64,000 bases of DNA from an uncultured Solirubrobacterales bacterium (GCA_937128795.1 CAKZMQ010000010.1:1-64000), one strand, 5' to 3'. Shown: positions 1 through 10,197, counted from the stretch's first letter. A program made the numbers and translations. Notes: generated from the sequence alone by a model not told the origin.

Positions 1-3000
1 CGACCGTGACATCGCTGAGCCCGGACTTCTGCATCTGTTCGGCAAGCCAGGTGTCTTTGAGCTCGTGCTCCACCCAGTTGGAGAAATCGCCACGCTTGAA
101 GTGGTAGACGAGAGACGAGGACTCAATGTAGTGTAAGGTGTCTAGAAACTCGATGAAGGTCCGCGCTCGTACCCCGAGGTAGCGCTGTCCGTTCCAAAAG
201 TGGAAGGCTTTCTCTGCGGGAAGCATGGAGTTTAGAGAGGAGGGGGCCGGAGGAAGGTTGGCATCCACCGGGGCCGGTTGGTTCAGAAGCTCCAGGAGCA
301 CGTCTCCCATTCCCTGCAATAGCGCATCGGCGGTATCCTGACTGGTGCCCTCGGCCCACAGCATCATGGATGGTCGAGCCGGAGAAGGCACGACCAGCAC
401 CCAACCGTTCTCGAAGCGCACTTTCAATCCGTCCGTCATCTCCAGTTCTTTCTCCCGGTAACGGTTGAGAAGCTGACGCATGATACGACCCTTTTCCGAG
501 CTAGAGCACGTGATCTCGCGTTTGGACTGATAGCACTTCGGTGTGGACTGGAGGATCTCGGAAAGGGAGACCTTGTGATTGGCCAGTAACTCCAACAGTT
601 TGACGAAGCTAAACATGGCGTCGAAGCCGGAACTGAATTCAGGGAAAAGGATCTCCCCTTCGTTGGTCCCCGCTAACCGGATCCGGTTTCGTCCGAGTTG
701 GCTGCGGTGGAGGAGCGGTCGCAGGGCGACGCCGGTTCGGATGACCCGTCCTTCGGTTTGCTCCAAGATCGTTTCCAGAGCATCCGGAGCCGACACGGGA
801 GCGGCCACGAGCGCGCCGGTTTCGGTTTTAGAGATGAGAGTGGCCATCATCAGTAACAGAGTCGGACCGTCCAAGGCCTCGCCGGTGTCGTCGACTGCCG
901 TAAAGGTGAGAATCGTCGAGGCTGCCGTCGTGCTGCTGCCATGGACCGGTGCGGTGATCGTGACTACCGGCGGCTGTTGGTCGAGGCGGGTGACGCTGAC
1001 CGATGCGCTGCCGACGTTGTCGGAGCCGTCGGTGCACTGCACCGTGATCGTGTTGCTGCCGAACTCAAGGGCCTCACTGCTGCCGCTGGTCTTGTCGCAG
1101 GTCGGTGCGACGCCGGTGTCGTCAGTGGCCGTGAAGTTGAGCGTCACCGACGCAGCGGTTGTCGAGCTGCCGTTGACCGGCGAGGTGATGGTGACCACCG
1201 GCGGTGTGTTGTCCAGCCGCGTGACCGAAACCGATGCGCTTGCGCTGTTGCTCGAGCCGTCCGAGCACTGAACCGTGATCGTGTTGCTGCCGAACTCAAG
1301 CGCCTCACTGCTGCCGCTGGTCTTGTCGCACGTCGGAGCAACGCCGGTGTCGTCGATCGCCGTGAAGACGAGCGTCGTCGAGGCTGATGTCGTGTCGCTG
1401 CCGTCGGTCGGTGCGGTGATCGTGATCACCGGCGGCGTGTTGTCGAGCCGAGTGATGGTCGCCGATGCGCTGCCAGAGTTGCTTGAACCATCGGTGCACT
1501 GAACCGTGATCGTGTTGATGCCGAAGGCCAGCAGTTCAGTGCTGCCGCTCGTCTTGTTGCAGGTCGGCGTTGCGCCGGAGTTGTCGGTCGCAGTGAAAGT
1601 AAGTGCGACCGATGCTGCGGTGGTGTCGCTGCCGTCGGTCGGAGAGGTGATCGTGATCACCGGCGGAACGTTGTCGTAGCGATTCACTGTCACGTTCGCA
1701 GTTGCGACATTGCCGGACGCATCCTCACAGGAAACCGAGATCACGTTGGCGCCAAAACTCAATGCGTGAGTGCTCCCGGTGACCTCGTCGCAGGTCGGTA
1801 CTCCGCCGCCATCGTCGGTCGCGGTGAACATGAGTACGACCGATTCATCGTTGGTGTTGAGTCCATTTTCCGGCGACGTGATCGTCACCACCGGCGGGGT
1901 GTCGTCCAGACGGGAGACCGTGACCGACGCGCTGCCTGTGTTGCTGGAAGCGTCCGTGCACTCCACGGTCAACGTATTTGCACCAAAGCCCAGCGGTTGG
2001 CTGCTTCCGCTCGTCTTGTCGCAGGTCGGTACCTCACCGGTGTTGTCGGTGACCGAGAAATCAAGAACCACGGTCGGATCAGTAGTAGTTGAGCCGTCCG
2101 TCGGCGCTGAAATCGTCACCACTGGCGCCTCCTCGTCCAGGCGCGTGATCGTCACGGAATCGGTTCCCACGTTTCCGCTCGCATCCTGACAAGACACCGT
2201 CAGCGTGTTCGCGTAGTAGTCAAGTGATTGCGTGCTGCCGGATGTCGTGTCGCAGCTCGGATCAAACCCAGAGTTGTCCGTCGCCGTGAATTCGATCAGC
2301 GTCGAATCGCTGGTCGTGTCCGAGCCGTCGACCGGATTCGTGATCGAGACGACGGGAGCAACCTCATCGATCCGCGTGACACTCACTGTCGCCGAGCCGA
2401 CGTTTCCGATTGCGTCCTCGCAGTTGACTGTGACTGTGTTGACGCCGAAGAGCAACGACTGGCTGCTGCCATCGACCGGGTCACAGTTCGGCGCCTCGCC
2501 TGTGTCGTCCGTGGCCGTGAAACTCACGACGACGCTCGTATCGTGCGTTTCAAGTCCGTCGACAGGTGCCGTTATCACGACCACCGGGGGCGTGTTGTCG
2601 AGGCGTGTGACCGTGATCGACGCACTGCCGGAGTTGCTGGCGGCGTCGGTGCAGACGACCGAGATCAAGTTTGAGCCGAAGTTCAGCGGCTGACTGCTGC
2701 CGTCGGCGATGTCGCAGCTCGGTGCCTGGCCCGAGTTGTCGACCGCGGTGTAGTTGACCGTCACGGAGTCCGCCGTTGTATCGCTGGAGTCCGCCGGGCT
2801 GGTGATCGTCACCACTGGTGCTGTGACGTCCAGACGCGTGATGCTTACCGATGCGCTGCCAACGTTGTCCGAGCCGTCGCTGCAGTTGACGGTGATCGTG
2901 TTCGCACCGATGCTCAGCGGCACCGAACTGCCGTTCAGCTTGTCGCAACTCGGAGTCTCGCCGGAATTGTCGGTCGCGGTGAACGAGAGCAGCGTGCTTC

Positions 3001-5584
3001 CGGTCGACGTGGTGCCTCCGTCGGCTGGTGCGGTGATCTGCACCGTCGGCGCGACGTTGTCGAGACGCGTGACGGTCACGGAGGCACCACCGACGTTGCC
3101 CGAACCATCCGTGCATACGACGGAGATTGTGTTTTCACCGACTGTGAGTGGTACGGCTGCGCCATCCGCGACGTTGCAGTTCGCGGGTTGACCGAGCCCG
3201 TCGAGCGCGGAGTAGTTGACCACGACGGTTGGATCGTGCGTAATTGTCCCATCTGTCGGCGCGATGATCGTCACCACGGGCGCGGCGTCCGAAACTCGCG
3301 TGACGTTGATGGACGCCGATCCGTTGTTGCCCGACAGGTCTGTGCAGTTGATCGTGACGCTGTTTAGGCCGAATGCAAGCGCAACGGGATCGCCGCTCGT
3401 GTGGCTGCAGTTCGGAGTCTGACCGGAGTCATCCACGGCAGTGAACGTCACCGGAACGTCGGCCGTATCGGTCACGAAGTTGTTGACCGGCGAAGTGATC
3501 GTCACGACCGGCGGTGTGCCGTCGATTCTCGTCACCTGAACCTCGCCGGTTCCGACGTTGCTCGCGGGGTCGGTGCAAGTGACAATGATTGAGTTGGTGC
3601 CCATCGAAAGCGGCTCGGCACTACCGCTTGTTTTGTCACAGAGGATCTCGCCGCCAGAGTTGTCGCTGACCGAGAACACGAGGTCTGCCGTCGCGTTCAC
3701 CGTGGTGCTGCCGTTGGTCGGCGAAATGATCGTCACGATTGGCGGGGTGACGTCGAGGCGATTGACAACGACCGTCGCCGACCCGACGTTGCTGGCTGCA
3801 TCCGTACAGTTGACGGTGATCGGGTTGGGGCCGATAGCCAGAGCCTGAGTGCTGCCACTGGTCCGGTCGCAGTTGGGCGTCGCACCGGAGTTGTCGGTCG
3901 CGGTGAACGTAACCGCGACGGTGCCGGCACTCGTCGATGATCCGTTGGTTGGTGCCGTGATCGTGACCACAGGCGGCAAGTTGTCGATTCGATTGACCGT
4001 CACCGATGCAGTCGCCTCGTTCGACACGGAGTCCGAACAGGTCACCGAGATCGTGTTCTGTCCGTATGAAAGGTCTTGACTACTGCCGGTTGTCTTGTCA
4101 CAAACTGGCGTTTCTCCGGAATTGTCAGTCGCTGTGAAGTTGAGGGTCACCGACGAATCCGTGGTGTTGGTTCCGCTGGTCGGCGACGTGATCGTGATGA
4201 TCGGGGGCTCCTCGTCCGGTGGGGGTCCCTGATACTCGAGGGCGCCCATGTCGATTCGGCCGCCGGAGTTTCCGTTGGCGCCGGTCACAAATCGCGTCGA
4301 GTCGAAGACGTCGGTTGGTCGGTTTGTCTGATCGGTGGTTGGATCGCCGGCGTCGATCAAAGGAGAACCCTCTGCCGGACGCAGGTTTCCGGCCAGCTCG
4401 TCCTCGAACTGCGGTGGCGTTGAGGACGCGTCCACGTTGTTGGCGAGCGTGGTCGCGCAGGTTCCGCTGGTCAGCGGAGCCGAAGAGTCGACGTAGCTGA
4501 ACTGAATGCCGATCGTCGACTCACCGTAGTTCAGCTGTGTGCAGCGCACGTCGACGGCACCCGAGCCGGTCAGACGGAACACCGAGTTGCGGATGTCAGA
4601 GTTTCCGTACTCGTGCAGAACGTTCGTCGTATTCGCGTGAACGTCGACACCGATTTGATTGATTCCGCTGCCGAACATCGTCGTTCCGTCGAGATTTCCG
4701 TTGAGGATGCGTCCGCCTTCGTTGTTGACGACGTATTCGACTGACACACCCTCAGCACCGTCGACGTCGCCAAGGAAGAAGAACGAATCGCGCGCGTTCA
4801 CAGTGCCTCGTTCGACTGAAATTCCTCGTGTCATCTGGGAGAAGATCGCGCGGGAGACCGTCGTGGTCGTGTTCGAGTTGACATTGACGATGCCGGTGAC
4901 GTCGTCCGAGGACGGGCCAGTGCGCTCGAACCAGGATCCGTTGACCGTTGCGGCGTGACTGGAGTAGAGATGCGTTCGCAGGCCTTGCGCGTTGGGCCCC
5001 GAGAGTTCAAAGGTGCAAGATGAGCAAACGGGAGGAGTGGAGTAGCCGGTCGAACTTGTCTCCATGCGCAACCCGGCGGCATAGATGGCGCCTGCGGCGG
5101 AATTGACATCGAATGTCGTCGACTGGACCGTGCCGCCATTCAGCATCAGAAGTCCGGTGTAGAACCAACCGGAGTTCGCATTGACCTGGATTTTTAGCTG
5201 CGAGACCGTACTCGTAGGCGCGTTTTGGAAGTTGAGGGTGAATGGATTGAGGTTGAAGTCCATCGAAGCGTTGATCGTCGTCGCACCACTTCCCGCGCCC
5301 TGAATGGCGACGGTCTCGCCGACCGGCGGCGTCGACGCGACCCCAGCCGTTGTGATGTCGAGCACACCAGGTCCGATTTCGATGACGTCGTGGCCGGCGG
5401 AGCCTGTCGCCGCTTCGTCCAGCGCTGCCTGCAGGCCGACTTCGGTGAGCGCGTAATCGGGAGTGCCACACGACGTTCCCGCGCCCACGCATATCGTGGC
5501 CGCGGACGCGGTCGAGCCACCGGCCAGTGCGGCCGTAGTGGCGATGAGCGTCAGAAGTACGTATTTTTTTGCAGCGCTGTGCAA
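1..5584 (-). CDS. Secreted beta-helix/Ig-repeat (HYR-type) protein fused in frame to a phosphohexomutase C-terminus; 3' end outside window
   Basis: One uninterrupted minus-strand frame of at least 1,861 codons runs from a TTG start (after a GGAAAGAGG Shine-Dalgarno) off the left edge. Residues 1-30 look like a Sec signal peptide (Lys-Lys, hydrophobic core, ASA before ATICVGAG). About 35-390 has the small-residue/Asn-rich pattern of a right-handed parallel beta-helix. About 390-455 ends in SPLIDAGD and DMGALEY, the signature of choice-of-anchor Q segments. About 460-1565 is 14 full and one partial Ig/HYR-like repeats, each with two Cys (PTCDKT and QCTDG types). From about residue 1567 the sequence is unrelated: LDGPTLLLMM, then NEGEILFPEF and a SPARPS loop, as in domains III-IV of the phosphomannomutase/phosphoglucomutase superfamily, then a segment with FHFWNGQRYLGVRART and FKRGDFSNW like DUF5752. 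The catalytic Ser and DGD metal loop of the mutase are absent. The first part should be cell-surface or extracellular. The fusion is suspicious: it joins exported and cytosolic domains, and TTA/CTA codons appear only after the junction. Confidence 0.75.
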   Translation of the reverse strand, partial: MHSAAKKYVLLTLIATTAALAGGSTASAATICVGAGTSCGTPDYALTEVGLQAALDEAATGSAGHDVIEIGPGVLDITTAGVASTPPVGETVAIQGAGSGATTINASMDFNLNPFTLNFQNAPTSTVSQLKIQVNANSGWFYTGLLMLNGGTVQSTTFDVNSAAGAIYAAGLRMETSSTGYSTPPVCSSCTFELSGPNAQGLRTHLYSSHAATVNGSWFERTGPSSDDVTGIVNVNSNTTTTVSRAIFSQMTRGISVERGTVNARDSFFFLGDVDGAEGVSVEYVVNNEGGRILNGNLDGTTMFGSGINQIGVDVHANTTNVLHEYGNSDIRNSVFRLTGSGAVDVRCTQLNYGESTIGIQFSYVDSSAPLTSGTCATTLANNVDASSTPPQFEDELAGNLRPAEGSPLIDAGDPTTDQTNRPTDVFDSTRFVTGANGNSGGRIDMGALEYQGPPPDEEPPIITITSPTSGTNTTDSSVTLNFTATDNSGETPVCDKTTGSSQDLSYGQNTISVTCSDSVSNEATASVTVNRIDNLPPVVTITAPTNGSSTSAGTVAVTFTATDNSGATPNCDRTSGSTQALAIGPNPITVNCTDAASNVGSATVVVNRLDVTPPIVTIISPTNGSTTVNATADLVFSVSDNSGGEILCDKTSGSAEPLSMGTNSIIVTCTDPASNVGTGEVQVTRIDGTPPVVTITSPVNNFVTDTADVPVTFTAVDDSGQTPNCSHTSGDPVALAFGLNSVTINCTDLSGNNGSASINVTRVSDAAPVVTIIAPTDGTITHDPTVVVNYSALDGLGQPANCNVADGAAVPLTVGENTISVVCTDGSGNVGGASVTVTRLDNVAPTVQITAPADGGTTSTGSTLLSFTATDNSGETPSCDKLNGSSVPLSIGANTITVNCSDGSDNVGSASVSITRLDVTAPVVTITSPADSSDTTADSVTVNYTAVDNSGQAPSCDIADGSSQPLNFGSNLISVVCTDAASNSGSASITVTRLDNTPPVVVITAPVDGLETHDTSVVVSFTATDDTGEAPNCDPVDGSSQSLLFGVNTVTVNCEDAIGNVGSATVSVTRIDEVAPVVSITNPVDGSDTTSDSTLIEFTATDNSGFDPSCDTTSGSTQSLDYYANTLTVSCQDASGNVGTDSVTITRLDEEAPVVTISAPTDGSTTTDPTVVLDFSVTDNTGEVPTCDKTSGSSQPLGFGANTLTVECTDASSNTGSASVTVSRLDDTPPVVTITSPENGLNTNDESVVLMFTATDDGGGVPTCDEVTGSTHALSFGANVISVSCEDASGNVATANVTVNRYDNVPPVITITSPTDGSDTTAASVALTFTATDNSGATPTCNKTSGSTELLAFGINTITVQCTDGSSNSGSASATITRLDNTPPVITITAPTDGSDTTSASTTLVFTAIDDTGVAPTCDKTSGSSEALEFGSNTITVQCSDGSSNSASASVSVTRLDNTPPVVTITSPVNGSSTTAASVTLNFTATDDTGVAPTCDKTSGSSEALEFGSNTITVQCTDGSDNVGSASVSVTRLDQQPPVVTITAPVHGSSTTAASTILTFTAVDDTGEALDGPTLLLMMATLISKTETGALVAAPVSAPDALETILEQTEGRVIRTGVALRPLLHRSQLGRNRIRLAGTNEGEILFPEFSSGFDAMFSFVKLLELLANHKVSLSEILQSTPKCYQSKREITCSSSEKGRIMRQLLNRYREKELEMTDGLKVRFENGWVLVVPSPARPSMMLWAEGTSQDTADALLQGMGDVLLELLNQPAPVDANLPPAPSSLNSMLPAEKAFHFWNGQRYLGVRARTFIEFLDTLHYIESSSLVYHFKRGDFSNWVEHELKDTWLAEQMQKSGLSDVTV
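885..4215 (-). repeat. Tandem array of about 231-bp units encoding 77-residue Ig/HYR-like domains
   Basis: Fourteen complete units and a truncated fifteenth follow one another without linkers. Each begins with a PPVVTITSP-like strand, has a TATDNSG core, a CDKTSGS segment and a CTDGSSN segment, and ends in VTRLDNT. The two conserved cysteines per unit could form a disulphide, which fits an exported protein. The units nearest the junction at about 885 are the most alike at DNA level (compare about 1030-1100 with 1265-1330), suggesting recent duplication at that end. Such arrays serve as stalks or adhesive spacers in many bacterial surface proteins; a specific ligand cannot be read from sequence. 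Confidence 0.85.
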
Positions 5585-5676
5585 GGTCCTCTTTCCAAAC
5601 CGGATGTGTGACTTATCGAGGAATGGGCTTTAGGACTTGAACAAAAGTTGGACTTCCGGCCTAAAATGCCATCTGA

Positions 5677-6033
5677 ATGTCACTTGAAGCAAAAATGCTC
5701 GAGAACATCGTGAAGGGCCTTGCCCATCACGATGCGTCCTGCCCGATGCCGGCTCAGGCGATCCTGATCAGCCACTTCGACAAGGAGCGCTTCGGCTGGG
5801 ACGAGGTGAAGGGCGTTCCGGTGGAGTCAAAGGACGACATCCAGCCAGAGCGATTCCGAATCCAGTGCGAGGGGTCCGCGGACGGGATTGAAGACGCCCT
5901 CCAAGAGTTCGTCGAGGCGCCGGAGCAGATTCCGGTTGAGGCTCCCGGTCAACCGGTACCGGCGATCACGCCCGCGAAGTCACCCTTTGTTGAGGACTTT
6001 GACGACCTGCCGATCGACCCCTACCGCTGGTAG
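5677..6033 (+). CDS. Conserved-looking hypothetical protein, 118 aa
   Basis: I do not recognise a family. The N-terminal half (about 1-75) looks folded, with a stretch centred on HHDASCPMPAQAILISHFDKERFGW; the C-terminal 40 residues are acidic and Pro-rich and end in DPYRW. There is no signal peptide or membrane segment, so it is presumably cytosolic. A TAAAAT -10-like hexamer lies at 5662-5667, with a poor TTGAAC -35 nineteen bases upstream. The start would then be leaderless or nearly so, consistent with the lack of a Shine-Dalgarno. The next gene begins 4 nt after its stop, so it probably leads a three-gene operon with two thioredoxin-fold proteins, hinting at a redox role. That is inference from context only. 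Confidence 0.6.
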   Translation: MSLEAKMLENIVKGLAHHDASCPMPAQAILISHFDKERFGWDEVKGVPVESKDDIQPERFRIQCEGSADGIEDALQEFVEAPEQIPVEAPGQPVPAITPAKSPFVEDFDDLPIDPYRW

Positions 6034-6037
6034 CCGA

Positions 6038-6385
6038 TTGATCGAGTTTCTTTTCTGGGAGGGATGCCCGTCACATGAGCGGGCGCTCGCGGACCTGATT
6101 GCTGTGCTGGACGACTTCGGGCTCGAACGTGAACACCTGCGGATCACCGAGGTCCACAACGAACGCGACGCCGAGCGCGAGCGATTCATCGGATCGCCGA
6201 CGATCCGCGTGGACGACGTCGACTTGGTTGATCCCGGCGAGACGGCCTTCGGTCTCAATTGCCGTCTCTACTATCGCGCAGACGGCAGCCCGTCACCTAC
6301 GCCAGATCCGGAAGCGGTGCGTGCTGCGGTGGCAAAATATTCCGATGAAACCAAGCATGAATCCAAACCACAGAAAGAGGACTAG
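6038..6385 (+). CDS. Thioredoxin-fold family protein, 115 aa
   Basis: The chain opens with a beta strand and a WEGCPSH motif followed by a helix, then a strand with ITEV, and the cis-Pro-like GSPTIRVDDVDL segment. This is the layout of small actinobacterial thioredoxin-like proteins with a single Cys-X-X-His site. That chemistry suits a thiol-disulphide or metal/mercury-handling role rather than a classical CXXC oxidoreductase. The start chosen is TTG at 6038, the first in-frame initiator after the preceding gene stops at 6033; a longer reading would overlap that gene extensively in another frame. The C-terminal 15 residues are charged and probably disordered. Its stop abuts the TTG of the next gene, indicating tight translational coupling. 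Confidence 0.7.
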   Translation: MIEFLFWEGCPSHERALADLIAVLDDFGLEREHLRITEVHNERDAERERFIGSPTIRVDDVDLVDPGETAFGLNCRLYYRADGSPSPTPDPEAVRAAVAKYSDETKHESKPQKED

Positions 6386-6910
6386 TTGAAACTCGGCGAC
6401 TCTGCACCGATGTTCATGCTGCCCGGCGTCGACGGTCACGACCACGTCTACGGCGGCGACGACGAGCATCCAACCGTGGTGATCTTCACGTGCAACCACT
6501 GCCCGTATGCATTGGCGTGGGAGGATCGGCTTGTGCAGGTGGGTCGCGACTACGTCCATCACGGCGTGCGGTTTCTGGCGATCAACCCGAATGACGCCTC
6601 GATCAAGCCGGCCGACTCCTTCGACGAGATGAAGCGTCGCGCCGCCGAAAAGCCGTGGCCTTTCCCCTACCTGCGCGACGAGTCGCAGGAGGCGGCCGCA
6701 GCCTACGGCGCAAAGACGACTCCGGACGTTTTCGTTTTCGATGCCGATGATCGGCTCGTGTACCGCGGCGCGCCAGATGCCGATTACGACGACGAATCGC
6801 TGAACGCGCAGTGGCTCCGCGATGCTCTGGATGCCGTGCTCGCAGGCAACGAGCCCGCCCTACAGGAGACCGATCCAGTTGGCTGCAGCGTGAAGTGGAA
6901 GCCCGAGTAG
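6386..6910 (+). CDS. Thioredoxin-family/AhpC-TSA-like protein with CNHCPY motif, 174 aa
   Basis: This is a peroxiredoxin-like thioredoxin fold: a GDSAPMFMLPGVDG start, a VVIFTCNHCPYA active-site strand (CXXC as Cys-Asn-His-Cys), FLAINPND, a YLRDE strand and TTPDVFVFD with the cis-proline. Proteins of this group ('thioredoxin family protein', 170-200 aa) are thought to be cytosolic thiol oxidoreductases; the substrate is unknown. The start is TTG with AGAAAGAGG six bases upstream. It is the last gene of the operon beginning at 5677 and converges on metF, 21 bp away. Length and motifs fit the family. Confidence 0.8.
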   Translation: MKLGDSAPMFMLPGVDGHDHVYGGDDEHPTVVIFTCNHCPYALAWEDRLVQVGRDYVHHGVRFLAINPNDASIKPADSFDEMKRRAAEKPWPFPYLRDESQEAAAAYGAKTTPDVFVFDADDRLVYRGAPDADYDDESLNAQWLRDALDAVLAGNEPALQETDPVGCSVKWKPE

Positions 6911-6931
6911 CTGAGCTCGCGCGGCAGCCTG

Positions 6932-7849
6932 TCAGGCGGCGCTGACCGCCGGTTCGCCGCCTGCAAGCGTGCGATCCCACGGGCGCGCCGCGTGGAGCGA
7001 TGACAGAATCGCCCTCGTGGCCGGTGATTTGTTCAGCGTGTAGAAGTGAATGCCCGGCGCACCACGAGCGAGTAGATCGGCGCATTGCAACGTCGCGTAG
7101 GCGACGCCGAGGTCGGCGACAGCGTCGGGGTCATCCTGGCGTGCGTCGAGCTCGGACATCAGGCGTTCGGGGATCGTCGCGCCGCACATGCTGGTGAAGC
7201 GTTTGATCTGCTCATATCCGCCAATCGGCATGATGCCGGGGATGATCGGGACGTCGATCCCGATCTCGCGCGCACGGTCGACGTAGTCGAAGTATGCGTC
7301 GTTGTCGAAGAACAGCTGCGTGACCAGAAAGCTGGCGCCATTGTCGACCTTTTGCTTGGCGTGGGCGAGGTCATCCTCTGCGCTGACCGCCTCTGGGTGC
7401 GGCTCGGGGTAACAAGCTCCAGAGACGCAGAAGTCGTAGTTGTCGGAAATCAATTTGATCAGTTCGTCGGCGTTGCCGAGACCGCCTTCGGTCTTCACGA
7501 ACTTGTCCTGGCCGACCGGCGGGTCTCCGCGCAGTGCGATCACATTTTCGACGCCTGTTGCTGCGATCTCATCGAGCACCTCGCGCAGCTCATCGACGGT
7601 GGCTCCGACGCAGGTGAAGTGGGCCATCGTCTCGATGCCGAGTTCGTTCTTGATGCGACCGATGATCGCGATCGTGCGATCGCGAGTCGATCCACCCGCG
7701 CCATAGGTGACGGAAACGAATGCCGGATTCAGTTCTCGCAGTTTCGAGACCGTTTCAAAAAGGTTCGCCATCCCTTCGTCGGTCTTCGGCGGGAAGAACT
7801 CGAACGAGAAGACAGGCTGGTTTTCCTGGATCAGGGAATCAATTCGCAT
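6932..7849 (-). CDS. metF: Methylenetetrahydrofolate reductase, 305 aa
   Basis: The enzyme reduces 5,10-methylenetetrahydrofolate to 5-methyltetrahydrofolate using FAD and NADH and supplies methyl groups for methionine synthesis. Diagnostic segments are FSFEFFPPK near the N-terminus, SVTYGAGGSTRDRT, AHFTCVGAT, IALRGDPP, the CYPEPHPEA loop and VPIIPGIMPI. The 305-residue length is normal for bacterial MetF. The start is the ATG before RIDSLIQ; an upstream in-frame extension of 29 residues is low complexity and overlaps the preceding gene. It lies 16 bp downstream of the 132-aa hypothetical gene and is the last member of the apparent operon gltA-hyp-hyp-metF. Confidence 0.95.
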   Translation of the reverse strand: MRIDSLIQENQPVFSFEFFPPKTDEGMANLFETVSKLRELNPAFVSVTYGAGGSTRDRTIAIIGRIKNELGIETMAHFTCVGATVDELREVLDEIAATGVENVIALRGDPPVGQDKFVKTEGGLGNADELIKLISDNYDFCVSGACYPEPHPEAVSAEDDLAHAKQKVDNGASFLVTQLFFDNDAYFDYVDRAREIGIDVPIIPGIMPIGGYEQIKRFTSMCGATIPERLMSELDARQDDPDAVADLGVAYATLQCADLLARGAPGIHFYTLNKSPATRAILSSLHAARPWDRTLAGGEPAVSAA

Positions 7850-7865
7850 ATCGGTTGCGGCCCTC

Positions 7866-8264
7866 TCAGCCGCCGGGGGAGTAGGAGCCGACGAGCATTC
7901 CGCGCTGCTCCTCCGTCGGCTCGACAAGGATTTCAATCGGCAGGCTGGTTTCGATCAACCGCTGTCCGTCGCGCACGAACGTCACGTCGACCGAGTCATT
8001 TTGTTTGTAGCTACCGGCGATGCCAATGAAGATTGACAGCCATCGCCAGAAGCCGAGTTTTTCTTCCTGTCGGATCGGTCGATAGAAATAGAGCGTTTCG
8101 CCCTCGCGGTCGTAGTGTTCGCCGGCATTCTGCGGCACGCCATTGACAAAGACCTCGTAAGGACCGCGCGAATCCTCGGGTAATGCGACGCTGGAAAAGC
8201 GGATTCGCTCGCCGTTTTCGTCCAGTTCGTGCGCGTTGTGGCCGGTTGAAAGAGATTCAGTCAT
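7866..8264 (-). CDS. Hypothetical protein, 132 aa
   Basis: I do not recognise a family. It looks largely beta-stranded: SGHNAHELDENG start, then GPYEVFVNGVPQ, ETLYFYRPI, a Trp-rich LGFWRWLSIFIGIAG segment that could be a short amphipathic or membrane-associated helix, and SVDVTFVRDGQRL. It ends in GMLVGSYSPGG. The start is the ATG before TESLST; the upstream in-frame extension overlaps the neighbouring gene. It sits between the 120-aa hypothetical gene (10 bp) and metF (16 bp) and is very probably co-transcribed with both. Confidence 0.65.
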   Translation of the reverse strand: MTESLSTGHNAHELDENGERIRFSSVALPEDSRGPYEVFVNGVPQNAGEHYDREGETLYFYRPIRQEEKLGFWRWLSIFIGIAGSYKQNDSVDVTFVRDGQRLIETSLPIEILVEPTEEQRGMLVGSYSPGG

Positions 8265-8274
8265 CGGTCTGAGT

Positions 8275-8637
8275 TTATTGACCGACTGGTTTGAGCAGTT
8301 CGCGACGCAGCGCCTGCGGGATCGTCTCGCCCGGTGTCGGCTCCACCACCGTCCGGCTCGTGCGCCCCACGAAGGCCTCGATCGAGCCGTCGCGCCGCAC
8401 GTCGATGCCGCCGCGACGGTGCTTGAAGGGACTGTCGGCAATCGTCACCTCGATCCGACCGTGGACGAGTTCGATCGCCTCGTATTCGCGAAACATCGAA
8501 CTGACAGCTTCACCGTCGGCACGGTCCGACATCTCCTCGGACTGGCGTTCGACCTGATCGAAGAGTTCGTCGATCGTGGCGCAGCGGATGCGTGTGACCT
8601 TCGGTCCCTCGCGGAGCTTCAACCCGTACTTACCCAC
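8275..8637 (-). CDS. Hypothetical protein, 120 aa
   Basis: This is a small soluble protein of unknown function. It has an N-terminal strand (MGKYGLKLREGPKVTRI), an acidic helix (IDELFDQVERQSEEMSD), then a strand-rich half with ELVHGRIEVTIAD and HRRGGIDVRRDGSIEAFVG. No signal peptide, membrane segment or catalytic motif is evident. It begins 12 bp after the citrate synthase stop and is followed 10 bp later by the 132-aa gene, so it belongs to the gltA operon. The two hypotheticals could modulate or accompany citrate synthase, but nothing in the sequence shows this. Confidence 0.65.
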   Translation of the reverse strand: MGKYGLKLREGPKVTRIRCATIDELFDQVERQSEEMSDRADGEAVSSMFREYEAIELVHGRIEVTIADSPFKHRRGGIDVRRDGSIEAFVGRTSRTVVEPTPGETIPQALRRELLKPVGQ

Positions 8638-8649
8638 CGCAACGCGGGT

Positions 8650-9999
<1,350 letters not shown>

Positions 10000-10197
10000 T
10001 GCTCGTCGCTCCTGAGTCTCGAGTGAATCTTCGTCCGCGAATCTGCGATTGCTTGATTCTTACGCATTTAGTCGCAGTGATTATGTACCAGCCACTGCCT
10101 TCGCCGCGTCGCCAATCGTAGAAAGTTCCTTGCTGCGCCTAGTACGAGCGTGAGAACGGTGGCGCACGCGCGGGCGCGCAGTGGTTAGGTACGGGGT

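Noticed and set aside
885-4215. Regular repeats that could suggest a CRISPR array
   Set aside because: The period is about 231 bp, the units are translated domains with degenerate sequence, and no cas genes are present.
579-4423. Many plus-strand frames of 60-150 codons with repeated Val/Thr/Ser-rich sequence
   Set aside because: They are antisense shadows of the Ig-repeat gene on the minus strand; their repeat pattern comes from the 231-bp units.
5888-6037. Upstream extension of the CXXH thioredoxin-like gene
   Set aside because: It overlaps the preceding gene in another frame and gives Arg/Pro-rich low-complexity sequence; the thioredoxin fold begins at 6038.
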